A stretch of DNA of 46,911 nt from the NCBI GenBank assembly GCA_025060325.1, contig JANXBW010000009.1, positions 1-46,911 on the forward strand, written 5' to 3'. The stretch is from Thermoguttaceae bacterium (lineage in GTDB: Bacteria; Planctomycetota; Planctomycetia; Pirellulales; Thermoguttaceae). Under the pieces are notes generated by a model. The model did no database searches. It was not told where the DNA came from and saw nothing but the letters and a program-made list of their open reading frames with translations. A program made the translations under genes and the position numbers. Below are positions 8,414-17,815 of this stretch, one piece after another; position 1 is the stretch's first letter, and each line of letters begins with the position of its first letter.

Positions 8414-8815
8414 TTAAGGAGCTAACTCGATTGTGGCCGTATTCGGGCCGGGCTTTATTTCCACCCGGAGTTTGCTTGCGCCTTGGTCGTAACATTCAGG
8501 GGGGACGTTGGGGTCCTGCCCGGATCCGGCAGCGGGGTTATCCGGGTCACCCACTGTTTTAGGGGCCAGGAAAACCACGTAGGTCCCCACCTCTGCGTTT
8601 TCCACCCTGAAAGACCCATCCGGGGCAAGCTCCGCGGCTAGGGCTTTGCCAGTTTTTTGATTGATCAAGTTTACCCGGGCATTGGAGAAAGGTTGGCCTT
8701 TAAGCGTTAACTTCCCTTCCAAGCTGCCGACTGGGGGGCCTTGGGTGCACCCGGCCAACGTGAGTGCCAGTACCGTAACGAGCACTCCGACAGTAACTGC
8801 GCGAAGGACTGACAT
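8414..8815 (-). CDS. Small lipoprotein with carboxypeptidase-regulatory-like fold (pair 2)
   Basis: 133 residues. It has a GGGAGG ribosome-binding site, a signal VLVTVLALTLAGC with lipidated Cys at residue 23, and a short beta-sandwich domain (GSLEGKLTLKGQPFSNARV, then PDGSFRVENAEVGTYVVFL). The C-terminal block VPPECYDQGASKLRVEIKPG ending in ATIEL matches those of the two sibling lipoproteins, with Cys in place of Lys. It starts 57 bp after the stop of the pair 2 DUF1559 gene, so the two are probably co-transcribed. It is likely anchored in the membrane facing the periplasm; its function is unknown. Confidence 0.82.
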   Translation of the reverse strand: MSVLRAVTVGVLVTVLALTLAGCTQGPPVGSLEGKLTLKGQPFSNARVNLINQKTGKALAAELAPDGSFRVENAEVGTYVVFLAPKTVGDPDNPAAGSGQDPNVPPECYDQGASKLRVEIKPGPNTATIELAP

Positions 8816-8872
8816 AAGTCACCTCCCGGCCGACAAGTTCTCTTTAGTGTCCGACTTTTCCGAGCCTGTTCC

Positions 8873-9901
8873 TTACGGCACATTGACAGGGAGACCGTCG
8901 TAACGAACGGCTAGCCTGCTTAAGGTTTCGTATTCGATCGTGTCGCTGATGAACCGCACGGAACCGTCGACTAGCACCACGTTGAGGCCGCCCGGGTGCT
9001 GCGAGTTGATAATCGTGTTGTTGGCATATGGTCGATTGGCACCGGCCGGAGCGTTGTTCCGCCCAAGAGGTGCCACTTGGAGGTTAGGCTGGTAGCGGAT
9101 GCATGTAACCCCGGTGACCCACAGGTCGCTGCAACTTACCCGTGGCGGCTGGGGGTTACGGGCACCATACCAACCACCGTAGTAGTTAGCAGTGATGTTG
9201 TCATTACCCACAAGTCCCGACTGTTCAATAACAAGGAACGTGTTCGACGTGCCATCGGTGGCATCGGAGAATCGCCAGGGTTCATTTGGCGTCAACATCC
9301 CGTTGTCGCACACCCGGCCGCCATAAATGTCGCAGCTGTAAACGCCCCGGTTAGGATCGGGACCCGGGCAGGGCATCGCTCCCATGCAGCCAACGTAGTG
9401 AATGTTCAGCGCATAATCTCGGTTATTTCCATTTGGCGGGTTATCGAAAGGCAGGATGGTGCTCGATGGGCATTGATAAATCGGCACCATATATCGGCGC
9501 AACACTTGGCAGGAACCGGTGAAGCCAGGGATCCCCGCGCCTGGACCGCCGGCACCGAAAAGGTCCGACGTTCCGTCATTAAATCTTAGCTGTTGGAAGA
9601 CTGCTCCCTGCTCGATCCAGGGAAGGATAGCTGTCCTCCAGTTGGTGCCGTTGGACGGCCACACCCGCGCCGCGTTAACACTCCACGTGCCCATCGGCAG
9701 CACTTTGTATGTGTTTTCGTAGTTGTGCATCGCTAAGCCGATCTGCTTCAGATTGTTTGTACACTGCGAGCGGCGTGCTGCCTCGCGGGCGGCTTGAACA
9801 GCCGGCAAAAGTAGCGCGATCAATATGCCTATAATCGCGATGACCACAAGTAATTCGACGAGCGTAAATCCGTGAGAGCGGGGGATCTTGCGATACGTCA
9901 T
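8873..9901 (-). CDS. DUF1559 (SBP_bac_10) protein with prepilin-type N-terminus (pair 2)
   Basis: The start at 9901 (MTYRKIPRSHG) has AAGGAGAG upstream. The prepilin leader [20 protein letters not shown] and the segment [22 protein letters not shown] are almost identical to those of its two paralogues in this window, while the following ~280 residues diverge and contain Cys-rich loops (CPGPDPNRGVYSCDIYGGRVC). It ends with the family motif [20 protein letters not shown]. The domain is diagnostic of planctomycetes, and the leader implies processing by prepilin peptidase. Its partner lipoprotein follows 57 bp later. Confidence 0.93.
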   Translation of the reverse strand: MTYRKIPRSHGFTLVELLVVIAIIGILIALLLPAVQAAREAARRSQCTNNLKQIGLAMHNYENTYKVLPMGTWSVNAARVWPSNGTNWRTAILPWIEQGAVFQQLRFNDGTSDLFGAGGPGAGIPGFTGSCQVLRRYMVPIYQCPSSTILPFDNPPNGNNRDYALNIHYVGCMGAMPCPGPDPNRGVYSCDIYGGRVCDNGMLTPNEPWRFSDATDGTSNTFLVIEQSGLVGNDNITANYYGGWYGARNPQPPRVSCSDLWVTGVTCIRYQPNLQVAPLGRNNAPAGANRPYANNTIINSQHPGGLNVVLVDGSVRFISDTIEYETLSRLAVRYDGLPVNVP

Positions 9902-10952
9902 GATCGTCTCTCCTTGCTCTTTTGGTCTGATCCCGTTTATCTGTACCGAAATACATATAGGCAATTTGTTCACACGCCGCGGTGAGGATCAGGCAATTCG
10001 TTCGCGGCTTGTTGAGTTTGGTGGGCGGGGATTAGGGCAATCCACGGTTTTTTCGCGGTCACCGATATCGGCAGGTTCATCGCCGAAGCTGGGTGAGCCA
10101 AGTGGGGATCAAAAATCGTCTGCCCGCTTAATGAAATACCTGCGTAGACCGATGTACTTATATCCCTGGGAAACGTTCCAGTCAATTTCCGATTTGCGCA
10201 AAAAAATGACGATTTTGCGACGTGGAACCCCTTTGGGAATGGAAGCCCTGGGAGGTTAGTGTCCTTGGATTACGCTCGCATCGGTTCGGAGGCCCGCACG
10301 GGGACGTGTTTCGCTAAGCGTCCTGAAGAGGGGCAGGCAGGCCGCACTTATTCCGGGCCGCGTTAAAAAGTTCCGAAAAAAGTTGGCGCAAGGTTTCTCG
10401 AGGATTCGGCCGTGTCGTATCCTTTTCCTTCCGGGCGAGCAACCGGAGAGTTTGCCCCCCGAGATGGCCTTTCTATCTTTAGCGGAGCCGTCGGAAAGGT
10501 TCTAAAGGCCACTGTTTCTTTAAAAAGCCCGGGCCCTTAGGCGGCAGATAGGTGAAGGGGCAAGTACGGGGTGACCCACTAGGCGAGTGCCAAGGGTGAA
10601 GGCACACCTCCGCGAGGGACATGACGTTTCACATGACGCCAGGTAGATTGACTGGGGGAGAGATCTGCCCCTTAAAGAGGGGTGGCGAGCAAGTTCTACG
10701 AGGGAGCGGATGAGCGCGCGATCTGCTAATCAGTTGCGCGAAGGCTCCAAAAAAAAGGGAGGCTTCCCGTTTGTTAGTCGGGAAAGCCCCCAGCTGACTT
10801 TGGCCCAGGAAAACCGGCTTTTAGTGCGGTTCTAACAATTCACCCTGCGTCTCTTTTGGCCCTAAAGGCAAGCATGGCCTTTTACGGTGGCGGAGACGAC
10901 CTCGCAAGGACCGACCATCAGTCGGGCGAAATTCCCTTGTCAGAGGCCTGGA
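9902..10952. other. Gene-free stretch between DUF1559 pairs 1 and 2
   Basis: About 1.05 kb without a credible gene. The right third holds a rho-independent terminator for the minus-strand pair 1 transcript (10749-10791). The left end must hold the pair 2 promoter; TTGCCT and GATAAA can be found 17 bases apart on the minus strand upstream of 9901, but the match is weak. The middle (10260-10740) shows nothing I recognise. Confidence 0.5.
10749..10791 (-). terminator. Rho-independent terminator after DUF1559 pair 1
   Basis: On the minus strand, GGGGGCTTTCCCG pairs with CGGGAAGCCTCCC across a nine-base loop and is followed by eight T. It lies about 160 bp past the stop of the pair 1 lipoprotein gene and separates pair 1 from pair 2. 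Confidence 0.85.
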
Positions 10953-11423
10953 CTAGTTGGAAAGGTCGATATTGAAGGTGGTATCCTTTGCCTCCATTTT
11001 GAGTCGCAAAGGTGATCTAGCGGCATCGGCGTACTTTTCGGGCAGTTCGCTCTTCGCCACGGGTGCTTGGGCTCCTTCTTCCGGAGGCGTGTATTCTCCT
11101 CCCGCCTGGGTCGCTTGCGCGGCGGGTTGAGAATACTTTGTCACTCCTACGGAATATTCACCCGGCGCGAGCTTGGCGGAATAGCGGCCTTGAGCGTCGG
11201 TTTTCGCTGCCTCAGCACGCGCGCCCTGTTGCGGGTCGATGGGGCTAAAGATCACGTTTGCTCCCTCGACGGGTTTCCCCTGATAGGTGACAACGCCGCT
11301 AACTGAATAAGTGGCAGGCCCGCCTCCGCTTGGCTGGCAACCGGGACTAACGGCCAGCACCACGCCGAAGGCTACCACCAAAGCCAACCCAGACCAGACG
11401 AGCTTGGAGCAAGTACTCAACAT
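10953..11423 (-). CDS. Small lipoprotein with carboxypeptidase-regulatory-like fold (pair 1)
   Basis: About 156 residues from the ATG at 11423; an ATG 15 bases upstream (11438) is possible but has no better ribosome-binding site. The signal LALVVAFGVVLAVSPGC supplies a lipidation Cys. The body has YSVSGVVTYQGKPVEGANVIF and AQGRYSAKLAPGEYSVGV strands, the same short beta-sandwich as the two siblings, then a Gln/Ala/Gly-rich stretch and the closing ELPEKYADAARSPLRLKME pattern. It follows the pair 1 DUF1559 gene by 381 bp, a much larger gap than in the other pairs, and is followed by a strong terminator. Confidence 0.8.
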   Translation of the reverse strand: MLSTCSKLVWSGLALVVAFGVVLAVSPGCQPSGGGPATYSVSGVVTYQGKPVEGANVIFSPIDPQQGARAEAAKTDAQGRYSAKLAPGEYSVGVTKYSQPAAQATQAGGEYTPPEEGAQAPVAKSELPEKYADAARSPLRLKMEAKDTTFNIDLSN

Positions 11424-11804
11424 CGTGTATGTCCCCATCCCAATTGTCTACATGTTTTCATCAACCGCCTCTAACGGCCCTCGGGTCCGACAAACCTTGG
11501 TGACCGTGGCCAACTTGTTCCACCGGGCCAGGTGGTTAGAGGGCCCGCTTGTCACTTTCGCGCGTCCCCAACCGACAAACCTGCCGCGGAAGCGACATCG
11601 GGCCCCGCCCGCCGCTGCACAAGCAGCTTTCTCCGGGCCTTCCAAAATTACGAAGCCCATCCGTGGGACAGGGTAGAATCCGGAAGGTTGTGCTCTGCAA
11701 CGGTCTCCGTGTTCCAAACGCCTGGCTGCCAGCAAGCAGCAACTAAATCACTGCTTTCCGAGATATCGCCGGATGTACAACAGCCGACAACTCGTAAACA
11801 CGCT
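11424..11804. other. Gap between DUF1559 gene and lipoprotein of pair 1
   Basis: 381 bp with no gene. A plus-strand frame of 409 codons (11532-12761) runs through it, but this is the antisense shadow of the DUF1559 gene. I see no terminator, so read-through from the DUF1559 gene to the lipoprotein gene is possible. Confidence 0.45.
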
Positions 11805-12923
11805 TCACGGAGACACAGCAACGGCCTCTCCACCCGCCTTGGAGCCCAACGCGCCCCAAACACCGTAAACGCTCGGCCCGGTGCTGGGCTGTTGAACGGC
11901 CAAGTTGCCCGCATCGATCGAGTCGCTGATAAACCGCACCGACCCGTCAGCCAAAAGCACGTTGACGCCACCCGGGTGCCGGCTCGAAGGCGGAATCACA
12001 AGACTGTTCTGGTCGCGCCAAGTGGTGGTGTCCTCAGCGCAGGCCGGAGAATTCGGCGGAAGCACTGTGTTGAAGGCTACGATCGTGGGCTGGCCGTCCG
12101 TCCACCGCCGCCCAAACGGGCAAATTACCCGAGCCCCAGAGACAAAGTACTTTCCGTCGCTTGCAGCGCGGCAAACAATCGGGGAAGCGGTAAGGCCACT
12201 AACGCCGACAGCTTGTCCCTGAACGTGCTCAATCTGGCGGGCTTGCACCGTAAGAGCATTCCCGGAGCTGTCATAATTGTCGGGCAAGCGCGCGTTGCAA
12301 ATGCGCTCGCTCATGGCCACGGTGTTGCTGGTGCCGTCCAAAATATCCGGGATCCGGACAGTCCGCTGATACGGGAACAATCCGCGGACATCCGTAGCAT
12401 CGCGGACAGTGGCCACTTGATCCCCGATCGAGAAGGCGTACGAGTTGTAAGGGCCCCGGTTATCTGGGTACCCGTTATCGGACGGGCACAACAGCACGTT
12501 TGGGGAGTCATCCCAGACGGGCCAACTTTCCCAACCTGCGGGGCCACCCGGAGAGATGGAATTTCCTGGCTCCCCAGCCCGGATTGCCTCAAACATAGGT
12601 GCCTGCTCGAGATAGGGCAGCAACGGGATGAATCCGCTAAGCCGGTTGCAGTTTCCGTTTCTCCGCGAACCATAGCTCGTGGTTACAGTCGTGCAGGCAC
12701 CACTCCCGCCCTTTCGTGCAGGAAACGTCTGATAACTATCGTGGTAGTTGTGGAGTGCTAGGCCGAGCTGCTTAAGGTTGTTCGTGCACTGGGAGCGGCG
12801 AGCTGCTTCCCGGGCAGCTTGCACTGCCGGTAATAACAACGCGATTAAGATTCCGATAATAGCGATAACGACAAGTAACTCCACGAGTGTAAACGCACTT
12901 CTCTTGCTCTTCGTACCGCTCAT
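11805..12923 (-). CDS. DUF1559 (SBP_bac_10) protein with prepilin-type N-terminus (pair 1)
   Basis: The start at 12923 ([10 protein letters not shown]) has GGAGG upstream. Here the residue before the conserved [20 protein letters not shown] is Ala rather than the usual Gly, so processing by prepilin peptidase may be less efficient; the Glu at position 5 of the mature part is kept. [22 protein letters not shown] follows. About 370 residues in all, ending with the family motif [20 protein letters not shown] and an extra ~40-residue tail. It is the first of three DUF1559-lipoprotein pairs read leftwards. A perfect hairpin lies about 100 bp upstream (13025-13042). Confidence 0.93.
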   Translation of the reverse strand: MSGTKSKRSAFTLVELLVVIAIIGILIALLLPAVQAAREAARRSQCTNNLKQLGLALHNYHDSYQTFPARKGGSGACTTVTTSYGSRRNGNCNRLSGFIPLLPYLEQAPMFEAIRAGEPGNSISPGGPAGWESWPVWDDSPNVLLCPSDNGYPDNRGPYNSYAFSIGDQVATVRDATDVRGLFPYQRTVRIPDILDGTSNTVAMSERICNARLPDNYDSSGNALTVQARQIEHVQGQAVGVSGLTASPIVCRAASDGKYFVSGARVICPFGRRWTDGQPTIVAFNTVLPPNSPACAEDTTTWRDQNSLVIPPSSRHPGGVNVLLADGSVRFISDSIDAGNLAVQQPSTGPSVYGVWGALGSKAGGEAVAVSP

Positions 12924-14010
12924 AACTGACCCTCCTATTTTGCCGAAACCACGCGACACCACAGGATGAACAAGCTGGGAGACTGACAGCGTCCGCGAAT
13001 TGCCCCTGCTTTGCACCCCCACCTATTCCCCGACGGGGGAATTACCTATGGACCGGTCACAAAAAAGTACATGAACCCCGTTTGGCCCTCTTGCGCAGCA
13101 GGCGCTCACCAGGCTGGCCTCTCCCAGTTGGCTGGAATCAAGGGAGGAAACGCCTGAACGGAGCGGCCCGAGCTTTACTAACGGTACCCCCAACTACTGC
13201 TTGGTATGGTCCATGGGAAGGCTCCCCCCAAGGCAATCCCCCCTTCAGTATTTGCCACTCTCTTGGCTTTGTCAAGCGCCTTGTGACGAGATTTCGGCGA
13301 GGATGAAGATATGCATTTGGAATAGTCGCCGCTGTGCCGAGCGGACTGCTCTGTGACCCGCCGGTTCGAAGTTTTTTGGGGTGGCACACGTCGGCAAGGC
13401 CTTGCGGATCACTTTGCCTGGCCACACTGTTCCGGCGAAGGCCGGTGTTGATGCCTCACCTGATTGACCCCAAATCCTGAGCGCCTCGGTGCGTTTCTTG
13501 TTTAGGCCGCCACTAAGCGATTGTCACCTTAGGATGAGACAGCGGAGATGGGCTTCGTGAGGCGAGTCTTCTGCGCTCTGGTGGGACTAGCCGACAGGTT
13601 GGCCCAAATTTGGTGGCGTGGAGAGCGATTCTTGCCCACAAAGTAGCCGTTACGCACTAGCAGACAAACCCTGCCATGCAAACCCGATTTTTCCCAAAGT
13701 TGTTTGGACTAAGCCAGGCTTTGGTCTTGCTGGCTGGCGTCACTTGCCTGGGTAATGAGTCATTGTGTTACGGGTTTACAGTGAAGCGCTCGACGTTTGT
13801 TTAAAACGGCGGCCGGCATGCGTAGGCTCCCGATTACCTGATAATATCCGGCCGCCAAGAAACTCGGATGCCGATTTTTTGATTGATAGGCTTCTCTAGG
13901 CTGGCCCCCAAAGGTGAAGCACCCGAGCGGAACGTTGCTTTACCTAAGAAATGCCCGCCGTTGTGCGGGAGTTCAGGTGGAACCTTGCCAAGCCCGATAT
14001 GTCAGCCGGA
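12924..14010. other. Gene-free stretch between topA and the DUF1559 cluster
   Basis: About 1.1 kb. ATTCCCC-GACG-GGGGAAT (13025-13042) is a perfect hairpin upstream of the DUF1559 gene, in the promoter or leader region. GGCGGCCGG (13808-13816) and CCGGCCGCC (13848-13856) form a 9-bp stem with a 31-base loop and, on the minus strand, GTTTTAAAC after it; it lies about 155 bp past topA and could end that transcript. Otherwise nothing recognised. Confidence 0.5.
13808..13856 (-). terminator. Possible topA terminator or 3' hairpin
   Basis: A nine-base perfect stem with a long 31-base loop downstream of topA. The T-tract after it on the minus strand is short and interrupted (GTTTTAAAC), so termination is uncertain. 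Confidence 0.35.
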
Positions 14011-16653
14011 TTAAGTCGAGCGGCGAGCACGTCGCTTGCGGCGACCAGTTGCCCCCGCTTGTTGGGCTGCTCGTTGACGAAGTAGTTCCTCGGCTTGTTC
14101 GGCAGTCAGGGCATCCACCGACAGGTCCTTGGGAAGGGTAGCATTGGTTTTGCCGTCGGTGACATAGGGCCCATAACGGCCGTCCATCACCCGAATGACC
14201 CGTTCACCATTTTCACCCAGTGTAAAGACCCTCAGAGGCTCTGGAGAGCGCCGTGTGCGACGGGACGTTTTGGGTTGGGCCAGAAGCTCGAGGGCTTGCT
14301 CGAGGGTAATCGTTTTCGGGGAAAGCTCCGGCGGAAGCGACCGAGTTTCCGAGTCGCACTGGACATATGGCCCATATCGACCTATGTTTACAAAAACTTC
14401 CTTGCCGTTGTCCGGATGGACACCAACCTTTTTGGGAAAACTAAGCCACTCGAGCGCTTGTTCCAGGGTCACATCTTCGCGCTTGGTGCCGCGTGGCAAG
14501 TAGACTTGTCGAACCTTCTGGCCATCGCGCCGATTACCTAGCTGAACATAAGGTCCAAATCGGCCCGTCTTGACGTAGATGGGTCGGTTGGTTTGTGGAC
14601 AAAAGCCGATTGGCTTATCTTCCTCGGCAGCCTTCCGCAAGAGTTCTAAAGCTTTTTCGACCGTAAGTTCATCAGGCAGGAGCTCAGGCGGCAAGGGGGC
14701 TCGGCGATCTCCCTGCTCCAAATAAGGGCCGTACTTGCCCAGCCGAACGTAAATGGGCGCAGCCTCCGGGCCTTCCCCCTTCGGTTGGCCGATCAAGATC
14801 CGATTGACTTGGTCCGCCCGGATTTCCCCGATCTTTTTCTCAAGAAGCTCTTTAAGGCCCCGGTTTTCGTTCCCAAAGTAAAATTTGCGGAGATAATCCA
14901 CGGGGTTGGCCTCGCCCCGGCTGATCGCGTCCAATTCCTCCTCCATTTGGGCGGTGAATTGATAGTCCACAAGCTCGGGGAAATGGTCTTTAAGTAAGTT
15001 GGTCACTGCCATACCGAGCCAAGTAGGGGCCAGGGCATTGCCTCGTTTGGTCACATAGTTCCGAGAAAGAATTGTGTCGAGAATGGTGGCATAGGTGCTC
15101 GGCCGACCGATCCCCATGTCTTCTAAAGTTCGGATGAGAGTTGCCTCCGTATATCGCGGGGGCGGCTGAGTGGTATGGCCTTTAGGTTCAAGAAGTTGAC
15201 AAACTACCTCTTCTTCAGGAACAAGCGGGGGTATGACGACCTCTCGATCGGCTAGCTCGGCTTCCGGATCATCACTTCCTTCGACATAAGCGCGAAGATA
15301 ACCGGGAAATGTTATAGTCTTTCCCGATGCATGAAAGCGGGCTGGCCCCATGGCGATTTGAACTGTAACCCGTTTGCCTTCTGCATCGCGCATTTGGGAA
15401 GCGATCGTCCGCTTCCAAATAAGTTCATAAAGCTTCCATTCGTCGGGTGGCAGCACGCCGCGAAGCTCCTCGGGTGAGCGGAAAGGATGGCCGGCCGGGC
15501 GGATGGCTTCGTGAGCTTCTTGGGCGTTGCGGACTCGGGTACGGTAAACCCGCGGTTCTGGAGGCAGATATTCTTCCCCGAATAAGGCGGCAATCGTTTC
15601 CCGAGCTGCCTCAAGGGCCACGGGTGCCAAGTGAGTGGAGTCGGTTCGCATGTACGTGATGTACCCATTCTCGTAAAGAGACTGGGCAAGCTGCATCGTA
15701 TAGCGGGCGGTAAAGCCAAACTTTCGGTTCGCCTCTTGCTGGAGGGTGCTTGTAATAAAAGGTGGCGCCGGCCGGGCGACATAGGGTTTTTCCTCAACCT
15801 CGGCCACCCGAGCGGGATAGCGCAGCAGCTCATCTGCCCACCGTTTAGCTGCCGCTTCGTCCAGAATGGCCAGGTCGGGGTCTTTCGGCTGACCTGTGGT
15901 CGGATCGAAGTCGCGGCCTTCAGGGAGACGTTTCCCCTCAAGAAGGATCAGCTTCGCTTCGAACTGGCCGTCGTTTTGCTTCTGGAAAAGGCCGGTTAAA
16001 TCCCAGTAGCGAGCCGGGCGAAAAGCCATGCGTTGTTGTTCGCGCTCGACAACCAAGCGTAAGGCGACGCTTTGGACTCGTCCGGCGGACAAACCGGCGC
16101 GAATTTTCCGCCATAAGAGGGGCGACAAGCCGTAGCCAAATAGCCGGTCGAGAATCCGCCTGGCTTCTTGCGCACGAACCAAGTCCTCGTTGATATCCCG
16201 CGGCGACTGAAGGGCCTTTTGGATAGCCTCTTTGGTAATTTCGTGAAAAACAAGCCGGTGGACGGGAAGCTGTTTTCGCTCAATTTCCGGTTTGAGCACC
16301 TCACAAAGGTGCCAGCTGATTGCTTCACCCTCCCGGTCTTCGTCTGTAGCCAAGTAGAGGCGCGCAGCATCCTTTACTGCCCGACGCAACTTAGTCACGT
16401 GTTTCTGCTTTTCCTTTGGTATCACGTAGAGAGGTTTAAAGTCCTCCTCCACATTGACCCCTAATTCCGCCCAACCAGATTTACGGTAGTCAGGGGGGAC
16501 GTCCTTCGCGCCCTCCGGCAGGTCGCGGACATGCCCCATGCTGGCTTCCACGAAAAACTCCGGTCCCAAAAAGCCGCTGATTGTCCGGGCTTTCGTGGGT
16601 GACTCCACGATGACTAGTGATCTACCGGAATCTTGGCGTTTCGCCTTGGCCAT
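14011..16653 (-). CDS. topA: DNA topoisomerase I (type IA)
   Basis: Relaxes negative supercoils through a transient 5'-phosphotyrosine link. The 880-residue protein has the Toprim domain (Glu17 in VIVESPTKA; acidic triad region DEDREGE at 104-110), the central toroidal fold (GLSAGRVQSVAL near 190) and the catalytic Tyr334 with Arg336 in YITYMRTDST. The C-terminal third carries four GRYGPYV/GKYGPYL-type repeats (about residues 625 to 850) instead of Cys4 zinc ribbons, and ends in a basic RRKRRARR tail likely to bind DNA. The start has GGGGAG just upstream. It is monocistronic; the 5' side holds a 32-bp tandem repeat. Confidence 0.97.
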   Translation of the reverse strand: MAKAKRQDSGRSLVIVESPTKARTISGFLGPEFFVEASMGHVRDLPEGAKDVPPDYRKSGWAELGVNVEEDFKPLYVIPKEKQKHVTKLRRAVKDAARLYLATDEDREGEAISWHLCEVLKPEIERKQLPVHRLVFHEITKEAIQKALQSPRDINEDLVRAQEARRILDRLFGYGLSPLLWRKIRAGLSAGRVQSVALRLVVEREQQRMAFRPARYWDLTGLFQKQNDGQFEAKLILLEGKRLPEGRDFDPTTGQPKDPDLAILDEAAAKRWADELLRYPARVAEVEEKPYVARPAPPFITSTLQQEANRKFGFTARYTMQLAQSLYENGYITYMRTDSTHLAPVALEAARETIAALFGEEYLPPEPRVYRTRVRNAQEAHEAIRPAGHPFRSPEELRGVLPPDEWKLYELIWKRTIASQMRDAEGKRVTVQIAMGPARFHASGKTITFPGYLRAYVEGSDDPEAELADREVVIPPLVPEEEVVCQLLEPKGHTTQPPPRYTEATLIRTLEDMGIGRPSTYATILDTILSRNYVTKRGNALAPTWLGMAVTNLLKDHFPELVDYQFTAQMEEELDAISRGEANPVDYLRKFYFGNENRGLKELLEKKIGEIRADQVNRILIGQPKGEGPEAAPIYVRLGKYGPYLEQGDRRAPLPPELLPDELTVEKALELLRKAAEEDKPIGFCPQTNRPIYVKTGRFGPYVQLGNRRDGQKVRQVYLPRGTKREDVTLEQALEWLSFPKKVGVHPDNGKEVFVNIGRYGPYVQCDSETRSLPPELSPKTITLEQALELLAQPKTSRRTRRSPEPLRVFTLGENGERVIRVMDGRYGPYVTDGKTNATLPKDLSVDALTAEQAEELLRQRAAQQAGATGRRKRRARRST

Positions 16654-16769
16654 GGCTCCCCGCTTTGTACTTAAACTCTTGGTTCTTGTAAGCTATGTCC
16701 TTGAGTCGAATCTCGTTTCTAGCCGTCTGAGGTAGCAAATTCGATTAGTGCGATTCCTCCGGGTGCGTA

Positions 16770-16833
16770 CAGGCAAGGAGCGGTTGAACCAAAAGCCACC
16801 ACAGTCAAGGAACGGTTGAACCTAAAGCCACCT
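16770..16833. repeat. Two-copy 32-bp tandem repeat upstream of topA
   Basis: Two adjacent 32-base units (16770-16801 and 16802-16833) sharing the cores GGTTGAACC and AAAGCCACC, with four differences. It lies about 120-180 bp upstream of the topA start. It could be a binding-site pair or a recent slippage duplication. Confidence 0.75.
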
Positions 16834-17665
16834 CCGTAACGCGAGAGGATTTTTAGGCTAACTTCAACTTAAGCTCCGGATGGTCTGCGGAGGGCCGGAA
16901 AGCTCCCAGACCACCCCTGCGGTTTACCTGGAACGGCCTCTGCCGCCAACCTGAATCGCTTTGGAACATTATCGCCTCCGGGTAATGGCGGCAAGGTGCT
17001 TCCCCGAGCCGACACAATTCCGCCTCAATCCTTTCAGCTTTTCCATCTTGCGTAAAATACTCGCTCCGTGCCGGGCTCCGGTGCGGCAAAATCGAACTTA
17101 TTCGGCAAAAGTATCTAAAAGGGGCGTCGTCCCCCGGATCCTTGTAGCCAGAGGCGCCTTGGACACTTTCTAACACGTTTGCCGGCTGCTTTGCCCTATT
17201 TCGGGGCGTAGCCGCTCGTAACAATAGGCAGCCCCCTGGGATTTCCAGCGGTTCGCTAGGGTCGGATTTCCTGCCTTCGGACTCCTCAGCACATTCAGAT
17301 CGATACGGCTCTCAGGCGGCCCGGTCCTGGCTGGCTTTGTCTTGGAAATTCTCCACGGTGGGCACGCGTACCGGCCTACGTGGTGCCAGCTGAACCAGGT
17401 TTTGCCCTCTCCCTGGTCTTTCCCGGACGGCGGCTGTGGGAGGATAATCTCCAGCATGGACCTTACAGATGTCCTAAAAGGAAAAGTTGCCTACCGCCAA
17501 CCCGACCTGAGCGGCGACGAAGCGTCCAGCGGTGTAGTTGTCCGGAATGCTCGTCCTGCCGCCGTGGGAATAACTGGCGCGAACTGGTAAAGCGGCCGCC
17601 GCGGAGAGCACACTTGGCGGCATCCTCTGCCGGCTGCCTATCCTTCGGGACACCTTGCCACTGTT

Positions 17666-17742
17666 CCCCTATCTGTAGGGGGATAGATAATGAGGTCCGG
17701 CAGTTCCTGCGAGCCGCGAATAGTCCCCTTATCTGTGAGGGG
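17666..17742. repeat. Pair of matching hairpins with ATCTGT loops
   Basis: CCCCT-ATCTGT-AGGGG (17666-17681) and CCCCT-TATCTGTG-AGGGG (17725-17742) share stem and loop, 59 bases apart, and both are followed by GAT within two bases. They end 73 bp before the start of the SurA/PpiD-like gene. They may act in its leader RNA or as protein-binding sites. Confidence 0.65.
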
Positions 17743-17815
17743 ATCGATTCATCCGGGTATCGCCTCCGAGGTTGGGCCGAGGCGCAGCAGTATTGTGCTT
17801 AGGAGCGATTGATCG

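Larger units (their letters stand above)
16654..17815. other. Gene-free stretch between topA and the SurA/PpiD-like gene
   Basis: About 1.16 kb between two divergent genes, so it must hold both promoters. It contains a 32-bp tandem duplication (16770-16833) near topA and two matching hairpins (17666-17681 and 17725-17742) near the plus-strand gene. Short open frames here are Arg/Pro-rich and unsupported. Confidence 0.5.

Noticed and set aside
11532-12761. 409-codon plus-strand open frame
   Set aside because: Antisense to the pair 1 DUF1559 gene, which has the clear prepilin leader and family motifs.
17666-17742. Possible start of a CRISPR array
   Set aside because: Only two units, each a short hairpin, with no regular repeats of 24 bases or more and no cas genes.
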